DNA of 64,000 nt from Coturnix japonica. Its lineage: Eukaryota; Chordata; Aves; Galliformes; Phasianidae. Below, one piece after another: positions 1-11,000 of the stretch. The notes below the pieces were generated by a model. That model worked only from the letters and a program-made list of their open reading frames with translations. It searched no databases and was not told the DNA's origin. Each line of letters begins with the position of its first letter. Within the stretch, counting starts at the first letter, position 1. Location of the stretch: assembly GCF_001577835.2 (NCBI RefSeq), contig NC_029521.1, positions 14,301,799 to 14,365,798 of the forward strand, read 5' to 3'. The translations under genes and the position numbers were made by a program.

Positions 1-310
1 TCTGGGAAGTGGGACTGTCAGTCAATGTGTTACAGAACTAAACATCTGTGGGAGCTTTTCTTAAATGGTATTCTCAAATTTACATTGATGATTATTAATG
101 TGGAGATACTCAGTTACATAAAACTTATGTTCACCCATTTGGATAGATAGGATGGCAAAGTCCTTGCTGCTCAGGGCAGCTATTGGTGTCTTCTTTTTTT
201 GTGGGATAATGTAGGGATTTATGTGTCTCAAGACTGCGTTTTGGGGGTAGATGCTACTGTCTTTTCCCACATTGCAGTTACTGGAAGTTTTACTACTCTA
301 CGTCTTACAG

Positions 311-1315
311 GCATAGTCAAGAAGAAACAGAAGAAAGATGTTCAGGAGTCAGAGACACCAGACAATAAAAAGGCAAAGAACAAACCTAAAACACCACATA
401 CGGTTCCGAAGGTGAAACGGGTGAGTGAGAGCAAGCTGCTGATTGGCAAGGAGAGGCTTCTTTGCATGCTAAAATAATAGGATTCTTTTCTGGGATTTCT
501 TTTTTTCATTGGACTTGAACCATAGGAATTCCTTGTATTTTTGCCCCTTCCTTATGCACTTGAGTCTTGTCCGGAGAACCCTGGTTAATGCACATAATGT
601 TGTTCTGGCAAAGGCTGATTGGATGTGCTTGTGCAGGAGCATCCCTGTGCTACCTGATCTGAAGAATGGAAAGTATAAGAGATCTGGGAAATTAAGGTTT
701 TAGGTGACCCATACAGGGACAAATTGAGAAGGAGGTTGTCCCTAAGGGAAGATCACGTGCTAGTACATGCTTAATGCATCTATTTTTTTTTTTTTTAACA
801 GGCAGCTTCTCCTTTCCGACGTGTAAGAGAAGAAGAAATTGAGGTGGATGCCCGTGTTGCTGATAACTCATTTGATGCAAAGGTATGGTTAGGGGGTGCT
901 CAGAGTAGGAATGCTTGTCTCATGTGAATAGAGGTCTTCAGAGCAGACTTTTTGGGCAGTCATGTGGTGGGAACTTCTTCCACCAGGAGGTGCTGTTAGG
1001 AGGCACACGAGCACTTGGAGGAGCGTGAGAGGGTATTGCCGGCTCCAGTATTCCTGGACTGGCACTTACTGGGCAGGATGGAGGGCAAAGTGTTGCTTCA
1101 ACTCTCTTGGATATCAATATGAATTTTTTCTTCCTCTCCCTGTTCATCCCTCACAGAAAGGAGCAGCTGGTGACTGGGGCGAGAAGGCTAACAATATCCT
1201 GAAATTCACTAAGGGCAAATCTTTTCGCCATGAGAAGACAAAGAAAAAACGAGGCAGCTACTGTGGAGGCACTATATCAACCCAAGTAAATTCCATCAAG
1301 TTTGAAAGCGAATGA
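311..1315 (+). CDS. NOLC1: NOLC1 (Nopp140) 3' part: last three coding exons
   Basis: Nucleolar and coiled-body phosphoprotein 1 is a chaperone of snoRNPs that shuttles between nucleolus and Cajal bodies. Only the C-terminus is present, so the gene enters from the left edge. Exons are 311-420 (after cttacag, donor gtgagt), 802-882 (after a T-run and aacag, donor gtatgg) and 1157-1315 (after ctcacag, TGA stop). The first encodes a Lys-rich linker ending VKR, typical of the basic Nopp140 repeats. The second encodes [19 protein letters not shown] and the third [20 protein letters not shown], followed by [12 protein letters not shown] and the terminal IKFESE. The last two exons form the SRP40 C-terminal domain, the most conserved part of the family. 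Phases fit: exon 311-420 starts in phase 1, and both later junctions are phase 0. I see no other exon in bases 1-310. Identity is very secure from the C-terminal domain. Confidence 0.95.
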
Positions 1316-1895
1316 GAATGTTACCGTGGAAAATTTATGTACCGTCTGCTCACCAGAATCACTTGGTTGGGCACATGGATTTTATGGACAAGAAACCGTC
1401 CTGGAATGCAACTTTCCACAGCCCCCTGTGGGGCAGGCAGCTTCATTGTGGGGGTGTGGGAGAATGGTTGGACGATTCCCTCCTTCATTTCTATCTAATA
1501 TTGGTTTAGGCCCCTGATATGAAACCATCCTTGAGCTGGTGTTAAACACCACTAGGGTGACCTCTGAGACTTAAATTTTCTAGTCTTATTTTAAAAGACT
1601 TACAGTAATTTTTTTTTTTTGGTTCTGTTCTAGTTTCCCATCATCTAGTGAAAGGGAGAATTTATCTCTCTTTAACTTAACTCACTGTTTCTTTTCAGCT
1701 AGTTTAACTTGGATACTTGTGAATCTGCAAGTACTGTGACTTGTCTTTGGCTGATTACACTAAGAGCAACAGCCTGTTTGAACCCTGTGGCTGTAATCCC
1801 CACCCATATCTGACATTTCAAATTCACAGTTGCAGTGTGTCCAGGTTTTTATTTTCTGATTGCTTCATACTGCAATAAATTCTCACCTTCCTCTT
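1316..1895 (+). other. NOLC1: NOLC1 3' UTR with poly(A) signal
   Basis: The stretch after the NOLC1 stop carries an AATAAA at 1874-1879 in the context tgcAATAAAttctcacc. It is the first canonical signal downstream, so the transcript probably ends near 1890-1900. The exact cleavage site is inferred. Confidence 0.7.
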
Positions 1896-1899
1896 CCCT

Positions 1900-3800
1900 T
1901 GATTCCTATTGAGGGTACTGGCCAGAGTAGCTAAAGGAGGAGAGTAAGTTCATCTCAGTAGCTGAGGAATCAAATGGCTTGGAGTTATGAGTTGGCCGAG
2001 GTCTTTATTCTATTACTGTGGCACTTTTGGTAAGGCTTACATTGGGAATGTAGCCAGGGAGTGGAGGTAGCCTCTGTGCAGTCAACAGTTTCTGCTGTCA
2101 TGCTGGAAGAAATGTCTTTGGCTCAGCAGGAATGCTTAAGGAAGAAGAGAAAGTGGTTTTATTTTATTTGTTTAGCTTTTTTTACCTAGCTCTGCTTTTT
2201 GCTGTCATTTGGTTGTGTTGCTTTTTTTCCCCAGAAGCTTTGACTGCAGCATGGCACCACTCTGTTCTCTCTGAGCATATAATGTGCCAGTTTGTGCTTA
2301 CTCAGCAATGTGCCACACAGGTTGATCATAAATGAGATGAATGTAACATTAATGCCTTAAAATGCCTTGGGTTAAATCATTTGCTCTCTTTCAGCTTTTT
2401 TTCTACTTGTAAAGTCCCTCTGAAGAAGCAAAATGCTGGTTTCCCATCACCTTGTTGCATATGGTTTGGTGCTGTGTTGCACCACAAGTTCTGTAGTGTG
2501 AGTGGAGTCTCAAGTTCAGTAATTGCAGCAGAAAATGAGATTTTATAAGCAACTGAGATGGTCTGAAGGCTTGCTTCTGTTGCAAGATCTCCCTGTCCCT
2601 CCATTAGGTGGATTAAGTTAATTTTAACCTATGGAGCGGTATGCTGAGCACATAGCCACTGTGGGTTGAACAGCGTAGAACATCTGTGGGAAAAGAGGCA
2701 GTGGGCTGTGAGATCTCCTCACCCCATGCCATGACACCTCTGCACCTCAGAGGCTGTTTCCATGCCCTCCCAGGGGGTTTGCCAGTGAGGAAAGCTCTGT
2801 TGCTGCAGGAAGCCACAGTGGTGTGTAAAGCAATGTCTCATAATTCAGCACGGCTTGCAACTGATGAGCCAACCCCGTGTGCAGATGCTGCAACTTGTTT
2901 CCATGAGCATTTTCAGGACTTCCCCTTGGACTTGCACAATCGGGCTGGGTGCTGGATCCTAGGCAGATGTGCAGAGGGGCCTGGGAGGGGCACAGCTATC
3001 ACAGCATTCAACATCGGAGGCCAAAGGAAGGTGAGAAAAGTTTTTACCTGTGCTAGGAATGTGAACAAAACCTTGCTTATAGTTTGTCCTTTTTATTTGT
3101 CATTTGCCCTCTTTGAGCTCTCGCTTAGTAACTTGAAAGAAACTTTTTAAAATCTGTTGTGCTTGGGGTATTTTATGTGTGGGCACTCGAGTGTCTCTGA
3201 AAATAAAGATTGCTGCCTTTGTAATCTGTGTGCATTTGGTGGTGGGGTAGCTGGTGGGATGTGGGAGGGGTTGGGTGCTGTGTCTCAAAGCTGCAGCACT
3301 AGGGCTGACTGCATCTGTTTGCACCCAGTGCTTGTGGCTGGAGTTGGGGATGTAACAGGCCTGCAGAAGGGACTGGTGCCTGCATAGCTGGCTACTGGGT
3401 GCTGCTGCAGCAAGCTTGGAGAGGACAGAGAACAGAAGGTTGTTTACTGATGGTAAGACAAGCTGAGACTTCTTGAGACCCCTTTTGCACCAGCTCTCTT
3501 CTAGTGCTGCTGCTGCTAGATTAACCTTACGGTGTTTAGTATTCTAAGTTACGTAGCACCAACTTGTGGGAGTAAGAATCAATAGGCACGACTGGAAAAC
3601 GTGGATACCTATTACAGGTCTAATTTGTGTTCCCTTGATGCCTTCCTGCTCAGTGACAGCCTGCACAGGGTAAGGGAACACCCAGAAGAGCAGGGCCTGC
3701 TGGAGGTCTTGTGCTGCAGCGCTGGTTTTCCCCTCGTGCTGTGCCTCCAGGGAAGGCTGGGAGAGCAGAATTGCCGGTTGTCACGCTGTGATTAATGCCA
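1900..3800. other. Intergenic: NOLC1 to first CpG island
   Basis: No exon of a known family was recognised here. Open frames on both strands (for example 2686-3150) have no family resemblance. On the minus strand AATAAA occurs at 3092-3097 and again near 2158-2168. These could end a minus-strand transcript that starts in the CpG island at 4.0-4.64 kb (see the candidate at 3809-4003). Confidence 0.4.
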
Positions 3801-3808
3801 TCTATCAG

Positions 3809-4003
3809 TCAGTCCGTAATGATGTCCGTGTTAGTGGAGCCACTGTCCTCCATCTCGGACGTGCTGTAGGAGGAGGCGGGGTGATGCTGCCCGTGGTCTC
3901 GGCAGCACTCACAGAATGTCACGGGCACCGCTGCAGGAGAGCACCGGGCAGCGCTTCGCAGCACTCCTAAGGAGTGACTGCTTCTGGCTGCTGCAGGGCA
4001 GGC
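3809..4003 (-). CDS. Unassigned coding-like segment ending in a stop (possible terminal exon)
   Basis: On the minus strand a frame is open from 4003 to a TGA at 3809-3811. Its last third has strongly GC-biased third positions and reads ASSYSTSEMEDSGSTNTDII then TD and stop, an acidic Ser/Thr-rich tail that looks like a genuine C-terminus. A plausible splice acceptor (gctctcctgcag) lies inside it with exon start near 3929, which would make about 39 codons. Just upstream on the same strand is the CpG island at 4.0-4.64 kb, with a strong minus-strand donor (gtaagg) around 4421-4426. A minus AATAAA lies at 3092-3097. I cannot assign the protein to any family. It could be the end of a small lineage-specific or poorly annotated gene, a remnant, or chance. 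No function is proposed. Confidence 0.3.
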   Translation of the reverse strand, partial: ACPAAARSSHSLGVLRSAARCSPAAVPVTFCECCRDHGQHHPASSYSTSEMEDSGSTNTDIITD

Positions 4004-4640
4004 TCAGCCTACATCTCTGCTCTGCCGCCGACCCGGGGTTAGCCCGCTTCCCACGAGGTGCTTCGGTGGAGCCGCGATTAACGCTGAACAGGACAGACAG
4101 GACGGTCTTCCTCGGGGCGTGCGGTGCCGGTACGGGAGCCCTGCCGCACAGCCACCATCCTCACCCCGTCCCAGCCCGGACAGGGCTCCCGGCCCCGCGT
4201 GCGGAACCCCCGCGCCGCCCCGTCCCCGCACTCCGGCTGTGCCCACCCGCGGGGGCGGCCCTCCCGTCGCTCCCCACGCCCAACCTGGAGGGGCCGGGGC
4301 GTGTCGGAGCGGAGCAGCCCGGGGGTTGGGGCCGGGCCGGGGCTGAGGCTGGGGCCGCCCCGCCCGCGCCCTCCGCCGGCCGGCATGAAAGGGGAAGGCG
4401 GGCGGGCGCCGGCCGCTCCCTTACTTCCACTGTGCCGCTCGGGCCGCGGCTCTGCAGGTGGGTTCCGGGCCGGGGAGAGATGCGAGGAGAGAGCATCGGG
4501 GGGCGGCGCTGCGCTGCGCTCGCGGTGGGAGGGAGGGATGGGGCGCTGCGGGAGCCCCGCCGGCTGCACGGGGCTGCGGGATGGCACGAGCCGGGCGCCC
4601 GCCTCGCTGTGCGGTTCGGGAACTAGCTCGGTACCTTGAC
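3990..4640. promoter_or_regulatory. CpG island (orphan promoter, probably UGT8-like exon 1)
   Basis: This segment is very GC-rich with dense CpG, in contrast to its flanks. A plus-strand donor (ctctgcag|gtgggt) at 4457/4458 could splice to the acceptor at 8070, 8 bases before the UGT8-like start codon. UGT8 family genes are known to have a noncoding first exon. On the minus strand a donor of the form ggaa|gtaagg lies near 4426, so the island may also, or instead, drive a minus-strand gene. Long open frames within it are expected from GC content and are not called as genes. Confidence 0.6.
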
Positions 4641-7600
4641 GCTTGAGCCCCAGTGCTGCTCACTGCATCTTCCTCTCGGAAACCGCATCTCAGGCGCAAC
4701 CTCCCTCCCCTCCTCCTCCAGTCCAGCCCTTGTGGCAGCTCGGTTAGGTTCCATTCCGTTCCTGCTGCGTCCTCAGAGCCAAGTAGGCTTTTTGTGTGTG
4801 CTTTTTTGGGTTTAATTTTTTTATTTTTTTTTTCTCTTTACGTGAAGGCGTCAATGATTTTACAGAATATGAGTCTTATCTCCAACTTCTCTGCCTCTGT
4901 AATTCTGCTAAACGTGGCCCGACTCGTCTGGCAGGGCTTTATCAGTCCCAGGTGCTTCCTACACAGGTTGCACAACCTCTTGGGATACCTAATGACTTCT
5001 TCCTTTAATGTGGCGCTCCTAAGCAGCAAGGAGCTGAAATGACAGAGCTGCATTGTGGAGGCTCTCACTCCTCCCATCCCTTTGACCTCTCCTCTGAAGC
5101 TCTCTGCTCTCCTGTCCCTCTGCTTCCCTCTGCAACATTGGGAACCTGTTCAACCTGAGCATCCTACAACCTGCTTTTAGCCCAAAGTGTGCACAGAGTT
5201 GTTATGTGTGCTCGTAAGTTCTGTGGTTCACGTGAACGTTCGGGAAGTGTTCTGTCTGGCTGTCCCCAATGCTCTCAAAGAGCCTAATCTCAGCTGCTTC
5301 TACTATGTTTTGCAACCACGGTTCAAACAAGAGGGGAGCCTTCTTGTAAGCCTGATGGTGCAGCACACAGTGCTACAGAGCATCTCCAACCCTGCCAGGA
5401 GGAAGCTGGGAAGTCTGTGCATATGGAGTAGGAGAACACATCCAGACATGTGAACAGGTTTAGCATATGGTCAGAGGGAAAGCAAAGGTGTAGTGTTGGG
5501 CAACTCTGGGTAGCCTGAGTTCTTGAAGCTGTGTGTTTTCAGATGCCCTGACAAACCAACATACAGACTTTAATTTATCCTGCTGGTTGTTAAGGATCAT
5601 CTGTTCTGTTTGGTGCTGAGGTTCCCCGTTGTGAGCTACAGGCTGCCAACGTGCTGCTGGCTCACAGATCCCCACTGTGCCTGCACAGCTTCCTCTGTGC
5701 CACCCTGATGACCCAGGAATGCTGTTGGAGATGGCCCCAGGTCCTACAAGTTCAAACCTAATTCAGGACTGCATCACTCTGTCCAAAATGGATAAGGATG
5801 AACGGAGCACTTCTGATGCTGTTGTGTGGAAGTGTTGCAAGGCATTGGTTGCTCTGATGTTAGCTCGGTTGCTGGTGTGATTCTCACTCTGATCTTTGGG
5901 AGATGTGGGCTTTACTAACTCTTGGTACTTCTTGTGGTTGCTGTGAGGATGTCAAATGGGAAATGCCAGGAAGGTTCACTGGTCTGAGCAGACCCTTTGC
6001 GCACTGCTTACTCTGCATTATAAAAACAACACAAGACTTTATCCAGCACTGTATCTTCTAGGTTTCTACCAGAGATTTCCCAGGGCAGCTCCCACTGGTA
6101 ACACAGTGCTGTCCTGCAGCAGCTGTGCTGCTCTAAGCCGCCTGCCTGCATGGGACTTGTGTTTTCATCCACTAGACACAAGAGAGTGGCTGCCATCAGC
6201 CTGGTGGTAGCAGACAGTGCTGTTTTCTCTGGACTACACCCAGCAGATGAGGCAAACTTTGGTTTCCTGTTCTAGGGGTTTAGAGCACTCAGGTGAAGAT
6301 GCCTGTTGGTGCTTTGTTAATTCCTGAGAAATTTACAGGGAAAAACGCTTCATACTGTTGGCAGGAGTGAGGTGGAGGCTAAAAAGCAGAGGAGGAAATA
6401 ATGGAGCCCCATGCATTTGGGTTTCCCAGTCCTGCAGGAGCCAGGCAATACATAATACTGGTGGGGAAGCAGAGGTGTACAGCACAACTTTCTTGCTATG
6501 GGGTCTTCGCTCATTGCCTTTTCTGTGTGGGCATCTGCCTGGGCTGCTTGCTGCTGATGGTTTTAGTGCTTCAGCCCAATACGCAGTACCCAAAAAAGTA
6601 TCATCTGTCTTTAGAGCTGTGGCTGTTGGTTGCTCCAGTTACACTGATAATACATTCCATTAATGTTTTGCTGAGCATTTGAAATGCAAAGGGAAGGATG
6701 TATTTTGACTCCTTACAAACCTTTCCCTTTCTTTCCATTGTTATTTCTCACAGTATTCAGCCCCTTGCCCAACACTTCCAGATCACAGAAGCAGAGAATC
6801 CACCCCCAGCAGGATTGCACTCCGGTGCCACACAATTTGGTGGTTTCTTGTTGAAGGCCATTTGTTCTCAGCCCAGCGGAGGCTGTGGGAGTTGTGCTTG
6901 TGCAGCCAGAGGGCTGGGCTGCACCAGTGCCTGCAGGTGCCTCTCTGGGCACAGGCCATGCAGAACGGTGCATGGTCTGCTCCTGCTGGCAGAGGGATGG
7001 GATGTTTTTCTTATGGTGCTTCTCTTGGTTCACATTTTGCTTCACCACATCCCCGTAGTCCCTTTGAGGCTTAGTGTGTGGGGCCATCCTACATCCACTC
7101 ACAGCTGTTCCTGCTGTAGCTCCTTCTCCACCCCCTTCCCAGCAAGTCTGAACTGGGTCCTCAGGACATGGCTCTGCTTCTGACTGTTCCCAAATAATTA
7201 TCATGTAATTCTTCTCCCAAAATAATATGAGGTGTGGGTGAGGCGCGTTCGCTTCCAGTGATGTAGCAACAACCCTTACACAAGAGAAACACTGTGTGTT
7301 TCACTAAACTGCAAATGGAGTGACAGCTGTAGGAGTGTGACTAAGGGGCGTCAGTGTGCCCTGGGTGTTGCACATTGTCTCTGGGGTTGCTCTCTCCCAC
7401 TGCATGGATATCCCAGCACCTGCTTCACCTTTCCAGCCCTTTTCACTGATGTTCAAGGCTGATCCATTACTGGGGAGGGGGCAGCTTTCCACCCAGACCC
7501 CTCCTGCACTCCCTGAGGTTGAGGTTTCTCCCTCAGTTCTGCCAAGGTGTGGGCTCTCTCCTGCCCTTTCTGCACCGAGCATGATGGTTTGCAATGCTAA

Positions 7601-8070
7601 AGGAAGAATGTGCTGTCTGGCTGGGCTCTGCGAGCCTCCCAGCGAGCGTGTATGGCTACTGAAGGCTCAGAGGCAGGCAGAAATAGAAGTAAAGTCCAGC
7701 TGTGCTGATCCTGTAGTGATAAATGGGGATGGAGCAGCAGGTGCCCCAGCTGGTACTGTAACCCAGCAGGGCCCCTCTGATTGCTGCTCTCTGCAGTCAG
7801 CCCACCTGTTCTTGAGCCTGAGGAGCAGACCAGCACAGAGAAGAGGCTCTGAATTTCTGGAAAACACAACTTGTACATCCCAGTACCTGACAGTTTTGTT
7901 GGTTGTATTTTGTGCTTTCTTTCCTTTCTCCTCCCTTTACAGAACTCCTCACTGCTCCCTTCTCCCACCTCATGAGTCTCTGGATTGCAGCTGCAGTCTC
8001 AGTTGTTAACTGTCCAAGTGTGTCGCTGCGCATTTTGTACTATATAAATGGCACATGTCTCTTCTTGCAG
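4640..8070 (+). other. Presumed UGT8-like intron 1 / 5' flank
   Basis: No recognisable coding exon lies between the CpG island and the UGT8-like start. If the donor at 4458 is used, this is a 3.6 kb intron in the 5' UTR. Otherwise it is intergenic. No clear interspersed repeat was seen. Confidence 0.4.
8041..8070 (+). promoter_or_regulatory. TATA-like box overlapping a splice acceptor before the UGT8-like start
   Basis: TATATAAAT at 8041-8049 is followed by a pyrimidine tract and cttcttgcag ending at 8070. The acceptor reading makes 8071 the first base of the first coding exon and puts ATG at 8079. The TATA reading would place transcription start near 8070 and leave a leader of only about 10 bases, which is less likely. 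Both are inferences. Confidence 0.35.
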
Positions 8071-8078
8071 TAAAGAAG

Positions 8079-11000
8079 ATGAAGGTATTACCGTGCCCTG
8101 CTGCTCTTCTCTTCATAGTGGCTGCGTTCAGCCTGGAGCCGTGCTGCTGTGCCAAGGTGCTGATCATGCCCACCATCGTCTTCGACAGCCACTTGCGAGT
8201 CTTCATGCGTGTGGCAGAGGCACTGACTGAGCGGGGCCATGACCCCGTGCTGCTGCTCCATGAGGCAAGGGATTTGGAAGCCCAACTGCCTGCCTTCCGC
8301 GTGCAGAGGTACTGGGGCATCTTCAGCAAGCAGAGCGCAGATGCGTGGGTGCAGGAGAAGATAAAGCGTGTCTTCCAAGGGAAGATGACTTCTCTGGAGA
8401 TGTTCTCCTTTTTGGAGAAGTACCTGGAAAACTGTGACCTTGTGCTGGGAAACTCTACCCTCCTGCAGAAACTGCGGCATGAGCACTTTGACCTGCTGCT
8501 GGTGGATCCCAATGAGATGTGTGGCTTTATCCTGGCTCACATCCTCGGTGTCAAATACGCTGTGATCTCCACTGGCTTCTGGTTTCCAGCAGAGATTGGT
8601 GCCACTTCCCCCATTGCTTATGTCCCTGAGTTCAACTCCCTGATGACTGACAGGATGAGCTTCTTTGGCAGGACTTGGAATCTCCTGGTCTACATGATCA
8701 CTCGTGTGGCCACAAAACTGGTTATCCTGCCCAAGTTTGAACATCTCATGGATAAGCATGGCGTGGAGCCCAAGATATCCATGCTAGACCTTGTCCATGG
8801 ATCAAGCCTCTTCTTCCTCTGTAACGATGTGGTGCTGGATTTTCCCCGGCCAACCCTCCCCCATGTCATTTTCACAGGAGGCATCCTTGCTGAGCCTGCA
8901 AAGCCTCTTCCAGTGGTAAGTGAGGGAAAAGTTTGAGCCACGGTTGCCTAATAACCTGGGGAGATACCTGGTGCAAATCTTCTGTAGAGCTATATAAGTG
9001 CTGTGAGGCTGTTTTGGTGCCAGTGTGCAGTAAGGAGATTGGGAGCACTGAGGACTGTGGGTCTGCAGGAAAGGTACAGAGTTGTCTTCTCTGAAGTGGG
9101 AGTCAACTACGTTGTCAATGTAAAATGATGTGTCCTGTAATGGCACTGTTGTCTTTGGGAGTAGTTGACAAGTAAATTGTTCCTGCATTTTAAGAGGAAG
9201 TAGGAAGAACAGTCAGTCTTCGTTGCTTCACTGCTGCCTTAAATTAATCCTGAATTTCTTACTTAATCCAGTTTCTCACAGGGTATTTCTGCCTACAAGC
9301 ATGTAGCCTTAAGAACAAATAAGGGAGAGCTGTGTTTATTTTCTCATAAAATTCACTGTGGAGTCCCAAAGTATACAAAACCAAGATATATTGTTCTCTC
9401 TTTCATAAGTGCCAGCCCAAAGGAAAACTCCCCAGGCATCCCAGAGGCTTTCCCTGATTTGTACTTCTCTATCCCCAGTAATAAATTAAGAAGGACAAGC
9501 CCATAAAGCCTCCAAATGAAGACAGCATTGGAATGGAGCAGGACCTGTCTCCCATTCCTCTCATTGCTTTACCACTTTTACAAACAGTGTGGGGAAATAG
9601 GCTTGGATAATGGCACTGAGACAGTTGTGTTGTCCTGCCGTCCCAACTAATAGACTGAAATAGAGATAAGATTCAAGTTTCACCTGATTAAATGCCTGTA
9701 AAGGTCTCTGATGGCAGCTTTAGGTTGTGACTGTGGATTCTCTTTTTTGAAGTTAGAAGGAAGAAGTGAGATTAGGTGCTTTGAATCAGGAGTCCCCCAG
9801 ATAAGTATGCCTGCATATTACCCTTTTGCACATAACACAGCATGCAGGTAATGCAATTTGTGTAGGATGCTCCAAAAGCTATGACAGAGAGTGACTGCCT
9901 TGCACATCTTGCAAAACACTAGCTCGGTCCAACCTGGACGCATACACGCCTGCCTTATAAAGTAGGGAGTTGTTTGCTGTGGCATTACTCATGTGCTTCA
10001 TGGCTTCCAGAGCCCAAGGCACCCAAGGGAAGAGTGGTGGAGATAGGTCTGGAGTCTGGTGGCAGGTGGCAGCTGTCATGGCAGCAGGCAGGTGGGCTGG
10101 TCAGTGCCCAGTTTATGGGACAGCAACAGGAAAGAGGCCCTCGGTAGGTCTAGGTGTAGCTTAAGGAATTTCCCATCTCTGTAGGAGTAGGGTTATGTAA
10201 TTAAAGGATTTGTTTCCTCATCTGAAACATCACAGTAGAGAGTTCCTTTAATTAGGGCACGATGAAATATAGATATGTATTTGAGAGTTAAGAATCTTTG
10301 GTGGTCAGCCGCACTTCCCTTAGCAACTTCAATGCTATTTCTGAAAGCCAGATGTGAAGGCATAACTACAATGGATAGTGTAATCCTCTGCCTTGTGAGT
10401 CATTGAAGTGCTATCCAGCAAAGCCAAGCCAGTACTTCCTCTTCCTTAACAGTTCTAGCAGTTGTATTGCTCGAAAGGAAACACGGGATTCAAGAGAAGT
10501 AAGAAGCCAAAACCCCGTTTTGAAATCACTGTGATTCTTGGCTGCTGGAGAGGTTTAGGACTCTTTTAGCTCTACTGCAAAGAAAGGCTCAAGTCCCCTC
10601 AAGTGCCTGAGAAAGGGCAAACATCCCCAGAGAGTAACACTAAGATGTGCTTTGTAACTCCTATGTACCTAGGATAGGTTACTACTAGTAAAATATTCTG
10701 GTTTAATCACTCTATTTTCTCCTTAAAAACAGGATGAGTTTTTGTGTTTATTTTTGCCCTTCATCTTCTTAGACAACACGTTGTTTGTTTGTTTCAAGAA
10801 AGTATTCATATTCAAAGACATTTTGAGAGACTTCTCTAAAATGCTTCTGACGGTGAACTGCTATGTGGGGAACTTGAAGGCAGACAGAATCCATAGTGAG
10901 AGGTTCCCAGCTCAATGTGAAGGGGAATGCTTTATTTGCTTCACAGCAGTTGTACTGGCTGATCTCTCCTAGTTTCCTTGCTTCTCCCACTTAAAAAGAG

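Noticed and set aside
2686-3150. Plus-strand frame of 154 codons downstream of NOLC1
   Set aside because: No domain, no splice or promoter context, mixed low-bias codons.
3916-4639. Several frames of 100-236 codons in the first CpG island
   Set aside because: All are Pro/Arg/Gly-rich shadows of GC content; none gives a recognisable protein.
8055-8078. Upstream ATG at 8055 as UGT8-like start
   Set aside because: It would place eight residues before the signal peptide and lies across a good splice acceptor; ATG 8079 gives a standard signal peptide.
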